Source of the DNA: Actinomycetota bacterium
Lineage (GTDB): Bacteria; Actinomycetota; Actinomycetes; Mycobacteriales; Mycobacteriaceae
Length of the DNA: 51,200 nt
Assembly (NCBI GenBank): GCA_030836785.1
Contig: JAUPLT010000230.1
Coordinates: 1-51,200 of the forward strand
Direction of reading: 5' to 3'
Below the pieces are notes generated by a model. The model saw only the letters and a program-made list of their open reading frames with translations, made no database searches and had not been told where the DNA came from. Below are positions 34,677-43,965 of the stretch, in pieces. Position 1 is the stretch's first letter. The number at the start of each line of letters is the position of its first letter. A program made the translations under genes and the position numbers.

Positions 34677-34682
34677 ACGATA
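34677..34682 (-). promoter_or_regulatory. Candidate -10 box TATCGT of the aldehyde dehydrogenase operon
   Basis: Minus-strand TATCGT lies 17 nt before ATG 34659 and directly beside the 12-bp palindrome at 34684-34695, which would fall in its -10/-35 spacer. Confidence 0.35.
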
Positions 34683-34683
34683 T

Positions 34684-34695
34684 GGACAACTGTCC
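34684..34695. promoter_or_regulatory. Probable TetR operator, copy 1
   Basis: GGACA-AC-TGTCC, a perfect 5-bp inverted repeat with a 2-bp spacer, in the aldehyde dehydrogenase promoter. The same half-sites with the same spacer recur at 34821-34832 at the start of the TetR gene. Confidence 0.6.
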
Positions 34696-34814
34696 GATAT
34701 TTACTGACCAAACCCTAGCCGCACCGATCCGCCCGGGCAAGGCCGACCGTCCCGCACATATCACCTGACGTGCTACTTCATCCGCTCCCCTTGCGCCGCC
34801 TACGCGGCCACGAC

Positions 34815-34820
34815 TACGGT
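34815..34820 (+). promoter_or_regulatory. -10 box TACGGT of the TetR-CYP123-CYP51 operon
   Basis: TACGGT lies 6 nt before GTG 34827, with TTGCGC (34791-34796) 18 nt upstream as a -35. The mRNA is probably leaderless. The adjacent palindrome covers the transcription start. Confidence 0.55.
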
Positions 34821-34832
34821 GGACATGTGTCC
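34821..34832. promoter_or_regulatory. Probable TetR operator, copy 2
   Basis: GGACA-TG-TGTCC immediately after the TACGGT -10 box and spanning the GTG start codon of the TetR gene. It matches copy 1 in both half-sites and spacer length; autoregulation is inferred. Confidence 0.6.
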
Positions 34833-35417
34833 AGCAAAGCCGTGGCCGAGCCATCTTCGGCGGGCACGTCCCGGCGGCCGCGCCAGGAGGAGACCATTCG
34901 GAAGTTGGTCAGTGCCGCGTTGGAGACCCTGCGGGACTCCTCCTATGCCGGCCTGACCGTGCGCGCGGTCGCCGCGCGCGCCAACGTCGCACCCGCCACC
35001 GCGTACACCTATTTCTCTTCGAAGAACCATCTGGTCGCGGAGGTCTACCTCGATCTCATCCGCCGGGTGGACTACTTCACCGATGTCAACGACAGCACAG
35101 CGGATCGGGTCCGGCAGTCGCTGCGCAGCCTCGCACTGGTGGTCGCCGACGAACCCGAGGTCGCCGCCGCCTGCACCACCGCCCTGCTGAGCGATGATTC
35201 CGCCGTGCGCCCGGTCCGGGATCGGATCGGCGCGGAGATCCACAAGCGGATCAAGTCCGCACTCGGGCCCGATGCCGACGCGCGGACCGTGGCCGCGTTG
35301 GAGATGAGCTACTTCGGCGCGCTGGTGCAGGCCGGCAGTGGAGCGTTCAGCTACCGACAGATCGCCGACCGCCTGGGCTACGTCGCCGGGCTGATCCTGC
35401 AGTCCGGTGACCGCTGA
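34827..35417 (+). CDS. TetR family transcriptional regulator (Rv0767c type)
   Basis: A 196-aa regulator. After a basic leader, the HTH runs TIRKLVSAALETLRDSSYAG, then LTVRAVAARANVAPATAYTY and FSSKNHLVAEVY. The C-terminal ligand/dimer domain has a helix ALEMSYFGALVQAGSGAFSY. GTG 34827 is chosen over an upstream in-frame start because a TACGGT box lies 6 nt before it. Both promoters of the divergent region carry the GGACA-N2-TGTCC palindrome, so this protein probably represses itself, the P450 operon and the aldehyde dehydrogenase operon. Stop and cyp123 start overlap as TGATG. Confidence 0.88.
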   Translation: MSSKAVAEPSSAGTSRRPRQEETIRKLVSAALETLRDSSYAGLTVRAVAARANVAPATAYTYFSSKNHLVAEVYLDLIRRVDYFTDVNDSTADRVRQSLRSLALVVADEPEVAAACTTALLSDDSAVRPVRDRIGAEIHKRIKSALGPDADARTVAALEMSYFGALVQAGSGAFSYRQIADRLGYVAGLILQSGDR

Positions 35418-36619
35418 TGGGGGCCGACACCGTCGACCTGGTTCTCGACCCCTATGACTACGGCTTCCACGAGGACCCCTACCCGTACTACAAGCGATTG
35501 CGCGACGAGTCCCCGCTCTACCGCAATGACGACCTGAACTTCTGGGCATTGACCCGACACGCCGACGTCCACCGGGGCTTCCGCAACAGCACCGAGTTGT
35601 CCAACCGGCTCGGCGTGTCCCTGGACCCGATCTCACGGACACCCGAGGCGTACCGGACGATGTCGTTCCTGGCCATGGACGACCCCGGCCATCTGAGGCT
35701 TCGGACGCTGGTCTCGAAGGGGTTCACCCCACGTCGAATCCGGGAACTGGAGCCCCGAGTGCGCCAGCTCACCGCAGCACATCTGGATACCGCGCTGGAG
35801 CACGAATCCTTCGACTACATCTCCGAATTCGCGGGCAAACTGCCGATGGAGGTGATCTCCGAGCTGGTCGGGGTGCCCCCTGAGGACCGCCAGCACCTGC
35901 GCGCCCTGGCCGACACGGTGATGCACCGGGAGGACGGCGTCACCGACGTACCGCGAAATGCCCTGACCGCGGCCATGGATCTGCTCGTCTATTACGCCGC
36001 CATGGTCACGCAGCGTCGCAAGAATCCCGCCGACGATCTCACCAGCGCCCTGATTGCGGCAGAGATCGACGGAGACCGACTCGCCGACGACGAGATCATG
36101 GCGTTTCTGTTCCTCATGGTCGTCGCGGGAAACGAGACGACCACCAAACTGCTCGGCAACGCGATGTACTGGGCCGCGCGCAACCCCGATCAGCTTGCCG
36201 CCGTGTTCGCCGACCACTCCCGTGTCCCACTGTGGGTCGAGGAGACCCTGCGCTATGACACCTCCAGCCAGATCCTGGCCCGGGAGGTCGCAGCGGACAT
36301 CGAGTTTCACGGCACCACCCTGCATGCCGGCGACACGCTGCTGCTGGTTCCTGGTTCCGCCCACCGCGACGAGCGGGTGTTCGACGATCCCGATGAGTTC
36401 CGCATCGGCCGCGATATCGGTTCCCGGCTGTTGAGTTTCGGCAGCGGGGCGCACTTCTGCCTCGGCGCGCACTTGGCCCGGATGGAGGCCCGGGTGGCGC
36501 TGACCGAATTACTTTGCCGCATCAGCGGTTTCGATGTCGACGAGGCCAAGGCTGTCCGGGTGCACTCCAGCAACGTGCGGGGCTTCACCCACCTACCAAT
36601 CACCGTGACGAAGGCCTGA
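35417..36619 (+). CDS. cyp123: Cytochrome P450 CYP123
   Basis: A 400-aa soluble bacterial P450. Landmarks: I-helix MVVAGNETTTKLLGNAMYW with the Glu-Thr pair, ExxR in WVEETLRYD, and the haem loop FGSGAHFCLGAHLARMEARV with C348 as thiolate ligand. Position between a TetR gene and an SDR followed by cyp51 matches M. tuberculosis CYP123A1 (Rv0766c), whose substrate is not firmly known. Translation is coupled to the regulator (TGATG). Electrons probably come from the ferredoxin encoded four genes downstream. Confidence 0.92.
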   Translation: MGADTVDLVLDPYDYGFHEDPYPYYKRLRDESPLYRNDDLNFWALTRHADVHRGFRNSTELSNRLGVSLDPISRTPEAYRTMSFLAMDDPGHLRLRTLVSKGFTPRRIRELEPRVRQLTAAHLDTALEHESFDYISEFAGKLPMEVISELVGVPPEDRQHLRALADTVMHREDGVTDVPRNALTAAMDLLVYYAAMVTQRRKNPADDLTSALIAAEIDGDRLADDEIMAFLFLMVVAGNETTTKLLGNAMYWAARNPDQLAAVFADHSRVPLWVEETLRYDTSSQILAREVAADIEFHGTTLHAGDTLLLVPGSAHRDERVFDDPDEFRIGRDIGSRLLSFGSGAHFCLGAHLARMEARVALTELLCRISGFDVDEAKAVRVHSSNVRGFTHLPITVTKA

Positions 36620-36626
36620 TGCGCTG

Positions 36627-37444
36627 ATGCCCAGATTCGATCCACACCCGGCGCGCCGGCCCGTACTGATCGCCGGGGCTTCCTCGGGGATCGGCGCCGC
36701 CACCGCCGGTGAGCTTGCCGCCCGCGGCTTTCCGGTCGCGCTGGGCGCACGCCGGGTCGACAGATGCGAGGAACTCGCGGCAACGATTCGGGCCGCCGGC
36801 GGCGAGGCGGTGGCACTGCCACTGGATGTCACCGACGCCGACTCGGTCGACGGATTCGTCCGGCGGGCGACCGAGGAACTCGGCGATATCGAGATCCTGG
36901 TGGCCGGCGCCGGCGAGACGCAGTTCGGCCGCCTCTACGAAACCAGCACGGCGGACTTCGAGTCCCAGATTCAGATTCACCTGATCGGCGCCAACCGACT
37001 GGCCACTGCGGTCCTCCCCGCCATGGTGCGCAGGCAGCGCGGTGACGTCATCTTCATCGGCTCCGACGTGGCCCTGCGACAGCGGCCGCACATGGGGGCT
37101 TACGGCGCAGCGAAGGCCGGACTTCTCGCCATGGTGACCAACCTGCAGATGGAACTGGAAGGCACCGGCGTCCGCGCATCGGTCGTGCATCCCGGGCCGA
37201 CCCAGACCGAGATGGGCTGGACCCTGCCCCCCGAAGCGATCTCGGCGGCACTGACGGACTGGGCCACCTGGGGGCAGGCCCGGCATTCCTACTTCCTCCG
37301 CGCCGGCGACCTGGCCCGCGCCATCGCCTTCGTCGTCGAGACCCCCCGGGGCGGTTACGTCACGTCGATCGAACTTCAGCCCGAAGCCCCGCTGTCGAGT
37401 GCCCCCAGGGAACGCCAGCAACTCAAGTACCCGGAGGAGTCCCG

Positions 37445-37448
<4 letters not shown>
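36627..37448 (+). CDS. SDR-family oxidoreductase between CYP123 and CYP51 (Rv0765c type)
   Basis: A 273-aa SDR: VLIAGASSGIGAATAGELAA at residues 13-32, basic LGARRVDR (NADP-type), and YGAAKAGLLAMVTNL as the Tyr-x-x-x-Lys site, with Ser in FIGSDVAL. The usual NNAG is replaced by VAGAGE, a departure from the family consensus. It lies 7 nt after cyp123 and overlaps cyp51 by 4 bp (GTGA), so it is translated with both. A role in a P450-linked sterol or lipid pathway is inferred from position only. Confidence 0.87.
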
Positions 37449-39015
<1,567 letters not shown>

Positions 39016-39029
39016 GCGAGGACTGAACC

Positions 39030-39584
39030 ATGACCGCCCTACCCCGCGAGCAACTCGAAGACTTCGTCCAGCGGTGGCTCGCGGCAAACCGCGACGCCGA
39101 ACGCGCGGGCGACTGGACCGCGCTGGCGGAGTTCTACGCCGACGACGCCACCTACGGCTGGAACATCGGCCCCAGGGAGGACGTGATGTGCATCGGCAAG
39201 GACGAGATCCGAGAGATCGCACTCGGTCTGGAGATGGCCGGACTGGAGGGTTGGACCTACCCGTATCAGAAGGTCCTCATCGACGATCGGATCGGTGAGG
39301 TGGTCGGGTTCTGGAAGCAGGTCGCACTGGTCGGTGACGGCACCGAGCCCGAACGGCGCGAGATCTACGGTATCGGCGGAAGCTGGTTCCGGCTCAATGC
39401 CGACGGCCTGATCGAGTGGCAGCGCGACTTCTTCGACTTCGGCCACGTGCAGAAGCTGTATCTGGAGTTGATGAAGGACGGCAAGTTGTCCGCGGGCATG
39501 CAGGCACGCATCGAACGCAGCCTGACCGGCGAGAAGCTACCCGGCTACTACCCGATCGGGCAGGCTCCGGTGCCCATCTGGTGA
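39030..39584 (+). CDS. NTF2/SnoaL-like conserved protein (Rv0762c type)
   Basis: A 184-aa protein with an N-terminal helix ENFVQRWL-like (LEDFVQRWLAANRDAERAGD) and then WTALAEFYADDATYGWNIGP, a typical NTF2-like cone start. It ends with YYPIGQAPVPIW. No catalytic dyad can be assigned with confidence. Family members in this operon position (Rv0762c) are of unknown function; an isomerase, dehydratase or binding role is plausible. It lies 14 nt after the ferredoxin gene. Confidence 0.78.
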   Translation: MTALPREQLEDFVQRWLAANRDAERAGDWTALAEFYADDATYGWNIGPREDVMCIGKDEIREIALGLEMAGLEGWTYPYQKVLIDDRIGEVVGFWKQVALVGDGTEPERREIYGIGGSWFRLNADGLIEWQRDFFDFGHVQKLYLELMKDGKLSAGMQARIERSLTGEKLPGYYPIGQAPVPIW

Positions 39585-39603
39585 CTCGACACCCGTCAAG
39601 TCA

Positions 39604-39609
39604 TAGGAT
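39604..39609 (+). promoter_or_regulatory. Candidate -10 box TAGGAT before the adhB gene
   Basis: The 73-nt gap before adhB holds TAGGAT, which would give a leader of about 40 nt including a GGAGG ribosome-binding site. This may be an internal promoter for the last two genes of the operon. Confidence 0.35.
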
Positions 39610-39657
39610 GGCCCTTACCGATCGTGTTCTCGATCACTCGACCAGGCGGAGGTTCGT

Positions 39658-40785
39658 ATGAAGACAAAAGGCGCGCTCATCTGGGAGTTCAATCAGCCGT
39701 GGTCGATCGAGGAGATCGAGATCGGTGACCCGCAGCCAGGCGAGGTCAAGGTCCAGATGGAAGCGTCGGGCATGTGCCACTCCGACCACCACCTGGTCAC
39801 CGGCGGCATCCCGATGCTGGGCTTCCCCGTACTGGGCGGACATGAGGGCGCCGGCATCGTCACCGAGGTCGGCGCGGGCGTCGACAGCGTCGCGCCGGGC
39901 GACCACGTGGTGATGTCCTTCATCCCCTCCTGCGGCAAATGTCCGTCGTGTCAGGCCGGTCTGCGCAATCTCTGCGACCTGGGTGCCGGGCTACTCGGCG
40001 GCGTCGCCATCGCTGACGGGACCCACCGAATCACCGCCAAGGGCCAGCCGGTCTTTCCCATGACGCTGCTGGGGACCTTCTCGCCGTACATGGTGGTGCA
40101 CGAGTCTTCGGTCGTGAAGATCGACCCGTCCATCCCGTTCGAGGTGGCCTGTCTGGTCGGTTGCGGAGTCACCACCGGATGGGGGTCGGCGACGCACACC
40201 GCGCAGATCAAGCCCGGCGAGGACGTCGCCGTCGTCGGTGTCGGCGGTGTGGGCATGGCCGCACTGCAGGGCGCGGTGAACTCCGGAGCGCGCAACATCT
40301 TCGTCATCGAACCGGTGGAGTGGAAGCGCGACGCCGCACTGAAGTTCGGCGCAACTCACGTCTACGAGGACATCAACGCAGCCCTGATGGGTATCGCCGA
40401 GGCGACCGGCGGGTTCATGGCCAAGAAGGTGATCGTCACCGTCGGGGAACTGCAGGGCTCAGACATCGAGAACTACATGATGATCACCTCGAAGTCGGGG
40501 ACCTGCGTGGTCACGGCGATCGGCAGCATGGTCGACACCAACGTGACCCTGAACCTGGCGATGCTCACCTTGATGCAGAAGAACCTGCAGGGCACCATCT
40601 TCGGCGGCGGCAACCCCTACTACGACATCCCGCAGCTGCTGTCCATGTACAAGATCGGAAGGCTCAACCTCGACGATATGGTCACCCGCCAGTATCGCCT
40701 TGAACAGATCAACGACGGATACCAGGACATGCTGGAAGGCAAGAATATTCGCGGCATCATCCGCTACACCGACGAAGACCGGTAG
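39658..40785 (+). CDS. adhB: NDMA-dependent zinc alcohol dehydrogenase
   Basis: A 375-aa medium-chain dehydrogenase: MKTKGALIWEFNQPWSIEEI, catalytic zinc ligands in GMCHSDHHLVTGG and GGHEGAGIV, the structural zinc cluster CGKCPSCQAGLRNLC, and the cofactor motif VGVGGVGMAALQGA. It fits the NDMA-dependent ADH family (TIGR03989 type), whose nicotinamide is tightly held and re-oxidised by the redox peptide mycofactocin in mycobacteria; this dependence is family knowledge, not visible here. It is Rv0761c/adhB by position. GGAGG 6 nt before ATG 39658. Confidence 0.92.
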   Translation: MKTKGALIWEFNQPWSIEEIEIGDPQPGEVKVQMEASGMCHSDHHLVTGGIPMLGFPVLGGHEGAGIVTEVGAGVDSVAPGDHVVMSFIPSCGKCPSCQAGLRNLCDLGAGLLGGVAIADGTHRITAKGQPVFPMTLLGTFSPYMVVHESSVVKIDPSIPFEVACLVGCGVTTGWGSATHTAQIKPGEDVAVVGVGGVGMAALQGAVNSGARNIFVIEPVEWKRDAALKFGATHVYEDINAALMGIAEATGGFMAKKVIVTVGELQGSDIENYMMITSKSGTCVVTAIGSMVDTNVTLNLAMLTLMQKNLQGTIFGGGNPYYDIPQLLSMYKIGRLNLDDMVTRQYRLEQINDGYQDMLEGKNIRGIIRYTDEDR

Positions 40786-40795
40786 CGAAGATCCG

Positions 40796-41257
40796 ATGTC
40801 ACAGCAGACCGGAGAGTCGCAGCAGACCGGAGAGTCGCAGCAGACCGGTGAACTGACGCCCGCCATGGCCGCCTCCAAGGCGTCATGGCGGTGCGTGCAG
40901 TCCCACGATCGCGCGGGCTGGCTTGCGCTGATGGCCGACGACGTGGTCATCGAGGATCCGATCGGCCCGTCGGTCACCAACCCCGATGGTCGTGGCATAC
41001 GGGGCAAGGAGGCGGTGGCGGCCTTCTACGACGCCAACATCGCGGCCAATACCCTGACCGTCACCTGCGAGGAGACCTTCCCCTCCAGTTCCCCCAACGA
41101 GGTGGCGCACATCCTCGTGCTGCGCAGCAGGTTCGAGGGCGGCTTCACCAGTGCCGTGCGCGGAGTGTTCTGCTACCGCGTCGACGACGACGGGAAGATC
41201 GCCAACTTGCGCGGCTACTGGAACCTCGAAGGCATGCAATTCGGTCAGGTCCCGTAA
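40796..41257 (+). CDS. Ketosteroid isomerase-like NTF2 protein (Rv0760c type)
   Basis: A 153-aa cone-fold protein. After a repetitive N-terminus (QQTGES three times), MAASKASWRCVQSHDRAGWL, MADDVVIEDPIGPS and the C-terminal RVDDDGKIANLRGYW follow the delta-5-3-ketosteroid isomerase pattern. The Asp in VIEDPIGP probably corresponds to the catalytic base. Rv0760c of M. tuberculosis has a KSI-like structure that binds steroids, as I recall it, with weak or unproven activity. The Gln/Thr/Gly repeat is encoded by an 18-bp tandem DNA repeat and is likely disordered. Last gene of the CYP123-CYP51 operon; 10 nt after adhB. Confidence 0.85.
   Translation: MSQQTGESQQTGESQQTGELTPAMAASKASWRCVQSHDRAGWLALMADDVVIEDPIGPSVTNPDGRGIRGKEAVAAFYDANIAANTLTVTCEETFPSSSPNEVAHILVLRSRFEGGFTSAVRGVFCYRVDDDGKIANLRGYWNLEGMQFGQVP
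40802..40855 (+). repeat. 18-bp in-frame tandem repeat
   Basis: CAGCAGACCGGAGAGTCG occurs at 40802-40819 and 40820-40837, with a diverged third copy at 40838-40855. It encodes QQTGES-QQTGES-QQTGEL at the N-terminus of the KSI-like protein and is prone to copy-number change. Confidence 0.9.
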
Positions 41258-41269
41258 TGAGCTAGCCCC

Positions 41270-41275
41270 TAAGAT
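41270..41275 (+). promoter_or_regulatory. -10 box TAAGAT of the HIT gene
   Basis: TAAGAT, near consensus, lies 8 nt before ATG 41284. It supports this start and an mRNA with little or no leader. Confidence 0.5.
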
Positions 41276-41283
41276 TGAGCCCC

Positions 41284-41688
41284 ATGGCGTCGGTCTTCAC
41301 CTTGATCATCAACGGCGATCTCCCCGGTCGGTTCGTGTACTCAGACGACGAGGTCGTCGCGTTTCTCACCATCGAACCGATGACGCCCGGCCACACTCTG
41401 GTGGTACCGCGGGCCGAGGTGGACAACTGGCAGACCATCGAACCGGCCCTGTTCAACCGAGTGATGGGCGTCTCGCAGCGAGTCGGCCGGGCGGTGTGTC
41501 GAGCGTTCGGTGCCGAACGGGCCGGGATGATCATCGCCGGCCTTGAGGTGCCGCACCTGCACGTGCACGTCTTTCCGGCCTACAACCTGACCGATTTCGG
41601 CTTCGCCCACGTCGACCGCAATCCCTCGCCGGAGTCGCTCGACGACGCACAGCAGCGAATCAAGGCAGCGCTGGCGGAACTGGACTGA
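41284..41688 (+). CDS. HIT family protein (Rv0759c type)
   Basis: A 134-aa histidine-triad nucleotide hydrolase: early [20 protein letters not shown], then [18 protein letters not shown] and the triad [10 protein letters not shown] (H91, H93, H95). HIT/HINT proteins hydrolyse adenylate or guanylate conjugates. A TTG start three codons upstream is possible, but ATG 41284 suits the -10 box. Convergent with phoR; the last 29 bp overlap the 3' end of phoR on the other strand. Confidence 0.92.
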   Translation: MASVFTLIINGDLPGRFVYSDDEVVAFLTIEPMTPGHTLVVPRAEVDNWQTIEPALFNRVMGVSQRVGRAVCRAFGAERAGMIIAGLEVPHLHVHVFPAYNLTDFGFAHVDRNPSPESLDDAQQRIKAALAELD

Positions 41689-43132
41689 ACTCGGTTTCGT
41701 TGACCCGGGGAATCTCAACTCGGAAGCAGCACCCCTGCCCGGTTGCGGTCCTGACCGATACCCGGCCGCCGTGGGCGCGCACCAGCGCATCGACGATCGA
41801 CAGGCCCAGCCCGGTGCCGCCACTGGCCCGGGTGCGGGAAGCGTCCGTGCGGTAGAACCGCTCGAACACGCGCCGGGCGTCTGCGGGCGCGATGCCGGGA
41901 CCCGCGTCCTCGACTTCCAGCACTGCGGCCTCTCCGACGGTCCCGACCCGGAGGACCACCGGCGCGGACTCCGGCGTGTGCTGAAGGGCATTGGCGACGA
42001 GATTCCCCAGCACCTGCCGCAGCCGGGCATCGTCCCCGATCACCTCCGGAGTGCCCGGCCCGTCGAGCACCTCCAGACTGATCGACCGCGTCGGCGCCAC
42101 CGCACGCGCATCGTGGACCGCGTCGCTGGCCAGCACCAAAAGGTCCACCCGGCGGCGCTCGAGCGGCCGTTGGGTGTCCATGCGGGCCAGTAGCAGCAGG
42201 TCCTCCACGAGAACACCCATCCGGCGTGACTCTCCCTCGATCCGCCCCATCAGACGGTCCATGTCGCGGGCCGCCCCCTGGCGGTAGAGCTCGGCGAAAC
42301 CCCGGATCGTCGTCAACGGGGTGCGCAATTCGTGACTCGCGTCGGTGATGAACCGGCGCATCCGTTCCTCGGATCCGCGCGCCTGGTCCGCCGAAGCCTC
42401 CGATGCGGCGACGGCGCTCTGTATCCGGGCCAGCATCCCGTTCAACGCCAGCGAGAGCTGACCGACCTCGGTTCGCGGATCACGTTGCGGCACGCGCCGA
42501 TCGAGTTCACCGGCCGCGATGGCCGCAGCAGTTGCCTCCATCTCGACCAGCGGCTGCAGGCTGCGGTGCACCACGACGTAACCGAGCACACCCAGGATCA
42601 GCAGGACGCCGACGCCGATACCGGCCTGCAGCCAGATCAGAGCCCGCAGCGTCGACTGAACATCGGACAGATCCATCGCAACGGTGACGAGGTCACCGTT
42701 GGCGCCCCGCACCGACACCGCCCGCCAGCGGACCTCGGACTGGCCGACCGACCCGATGGTGACCGGAACCGGGCCGACGTCATCACCTTCGGGAAGCGCC
42801 GGCCGCGCCTTGCGATCGTTGATGGTCATCCAGACATGGCCCTGCTCATCGACGGCCTGGACGTAGAAGCTCGACGGCGGCCGCGCCGGGTTGGGCCCGC
42901 TGCCGGTCGGAATGTCCTCATGCGGTTCCTGCGCCCAACCGGCCGACGCCTCCAGCAGGGACTGATCCACCCGGTCAAAGAGGCTGTGCCGCAGGATCGA
43001 CGTCACCGCGACCCCGGAGGCGAGCAAGCCGCAGGCCACCAGCAGCAGCATCGCGGCGACGAGACCGACCCGCAGTGGTAGCGCCCGCTTACCCTGAACA
43101 GGCGCCTGCCGGATGACGACGGAATCGGTTAT
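41660..43132 (-). CDS. phoR: Two-component sensor histidine kinase PhoR, with unusual (AUA) start
   Basis: PhoR phosphorylates PhoP. Domains (numbered from the AUA): TM1 about residues 22-45, extracytoplasmic sensor to about 165, TM2 [21 protein letters not shown], HisKA with [13 protein letters not shown] (H267), and HATPase_c motifs [20 protein letters not shown] and [10 protein letters not shown]. About 490 aa against 485 in M. tuberculosis. No ATG, GTG or TTG lies in frame between GTG 43267, deep inside phoP, and ATG 43051, inside TM1. The best start is ATA 43132-43130, overlapping the phoP stop as ATAA, with GGGAG 5 nt upstream. Change of an ancestral ATGA to ATAA, or a sequencing error, would explain it. 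Confidence 0.9.
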   Translation of the reverse strand: MTDSVVIRQAPVQGKRALPLRVGLVAAMLLLVACGLLASGVAVTSILRHSLFDRVDQSLLEASAGWAQEPHEDIPTGSGPNPARPPSSFYVQAVDEQGHVWMTINDRKARPALPEGDDVGPVPVTIGSVGQSEVRWRAVSVRGANGDLVTVAMDLSDVQSTLRALIWLQAGIGVGVLLILGVLGYVVVHRSLQPLVEMEATAAAIAAGELDRRVPQRDPRTEVGQLSLALNGMLARIQSAVAASEASADQARGSEERMRRFITDASHELRTPLTTIRGFAELYRQGAARDMDRLMGRIEGESRRMGVLVEDLLLLARMDTQRPLERRRVDLLVLASDAVHDARAVAPTRSISLEVLDGPGTPEVIGDDARLRQVLGNLVANALQHTPESAPVVLRVGTVGEAAVLEVEDAGPGIAPADARRVFERFYRTDASRTRASGGTGLGLSIVDALVRAHGGRVSVRTATGQGCCFRVEIPRVNETEFSPVPPALP

Positions 43133-43857
43133 CGGGGCTCCCTCAGGACGTAACCCACACCCCGCAAGGTATGCAGCAACCGCTTCTCCCCGGTGTCGAT
43201 CTTGCGTCGCAGGTATGACACGTAGGACTCCACGACGTTGACGTCGCCACCAAAGTCGTAACGCCACACATGATCAAGAATCTTGGGTTTACTCAGCACA
43301 GTCCCGGCGTTGACGACGAAGTAGCGCAGCAGAGTGAACTCCGTGGGCGACAACGCAATCAGTTCACCCGCCTTCCACACCTCGTGGGTCTCCTCGTCGA
43401 TCTCGATATCGGCGAAGGTCAGCCGGGTACTGCGCGGTTGTTGAGCGCCCTTTCCGGCTCGGCGGAGAACCACCCGCAACCGGGCGACCACCTCCTCCAG
43501 GCTGAACGGCTTGGTTACGTAGTCGTCGCCGCCGAGGGTGAGGCCGGCGACCTTGTCCTGCACGCTGTCGCGGGCGGTGAGAAACAGGGCGGGCGCGTCG
43601 ATACCGTCGGCCCGAAGCCGGCTGAGCACCCCGAAACCATCCATCCCCGGCATCATCACGTCCAGGATCACCGCGTCCGGGCGAACCTCGCGGGCCCGGT
43701 CCAGCGCAGCCGTACCACTGGTCGCGGTGTAGACCTCGAAACCCTGGAACTTCAGACTCACCGCCAGTAATTCGACGATGTTCGCCTCGTCATCGACGAC
43801 CAGAACGCGCGCCTCCGGCACGGAGTCGGACCCTTGCTGAACGGCCGCTGCGGACAT
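43129..43857 (-). CDS. phoP: Two-component response regulator PhoP
   Basis: A 242-aa OmpR/PhoB-type regulator. The receiver domain has ARVLVVDDEANIVELLAVSL, the phospho-acceptor D66 in VILDVMMPGMDGFG, and TARD and VTKPF switch residues. The C-terminal winged helix ends DFGGDVNVVESYVSYLRRKI and [15 protein letters not shown]. PhoP governs complex-lipid synthesis, pH response and secretion genes in mycobacteria. ATG 43857 is used; the frame continues upstream through the promoter without conserved sequence. A PhoP direct-repeat box lies 45 nt upstream, indicating autoregulation. Its stop overlaps the phoR start. Confidence 0.96.
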   Translation of the reverse strand: MSAAAVQQGSDSVPEARVLVVDDEANIVELLAVSLKFQGFEVYTATSGTAALDRAREVRPDAVILDVMMPGMDGFGVLSRLRADGIDAPALFLTARDSVQDKVAGLTLGGDDYVTKPFSLEEVVARLRVVLRRAGKGAQQPRSTRLTFADIEIDEETHEVWKAGELIALSPTEFTLLRYFVVNAGTVLSKPKILDHVWRYDFGGDVNVVESYVSYLRRKIDTGEKRLLHTLRGVGYVLREPR

Positions 43858-43901
43858 GCCGTCAATCGTCCTCCCGCCAGCCGCCTTTACGCCGGACATC
43901 C

Positions 43902-43919
43902 ACTGTGAGGTTGCTGTGA
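43902..43919 (-). promoter_or_regulatory. PhoP box (direct repeat) upstream of phoP
   Basis: Read on the minus strand: TCACAGC-AACC-TCACAGT, two 7-bp direct repeats with a 4-nt spacer, the arrangement described for mycobacterial PhoP binding. It lies between phoP and the divergent repeat-protein gene, so both could respond to PhoP. Confidence 0.75.
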
Positions 43920-43953
43920 GGGGGATTTCACCGAATCGGAAAAGCCGCGACCA

Positions 43954-43959
43954 TACACT
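43954..43959 (+). promoter_or_regulatory. -10 box TACACT of the decapeptide-repeat gene
   Basis: TACACT lies 6 nt before ATG 43966 and about 35 nt downstream of the PhoP box, so PhoP would bind at roughly -35 to -50 of this promoter. Confidence 0.45.
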
Positions 43960-43965
43960 GACCGG

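Noticed and set aside
34660..34854. N-terminal extension of the aldehyde dehydrogenase
   Set aside because: It covers the promoter/operator region and has no ALDH similarity.
43133..43267. GTG 43267 as the phoR start
   Set aside because: It would put 45 extra residues translated from the phoP coding region ahead of TM1, with no similarity to PhoR N-termini.
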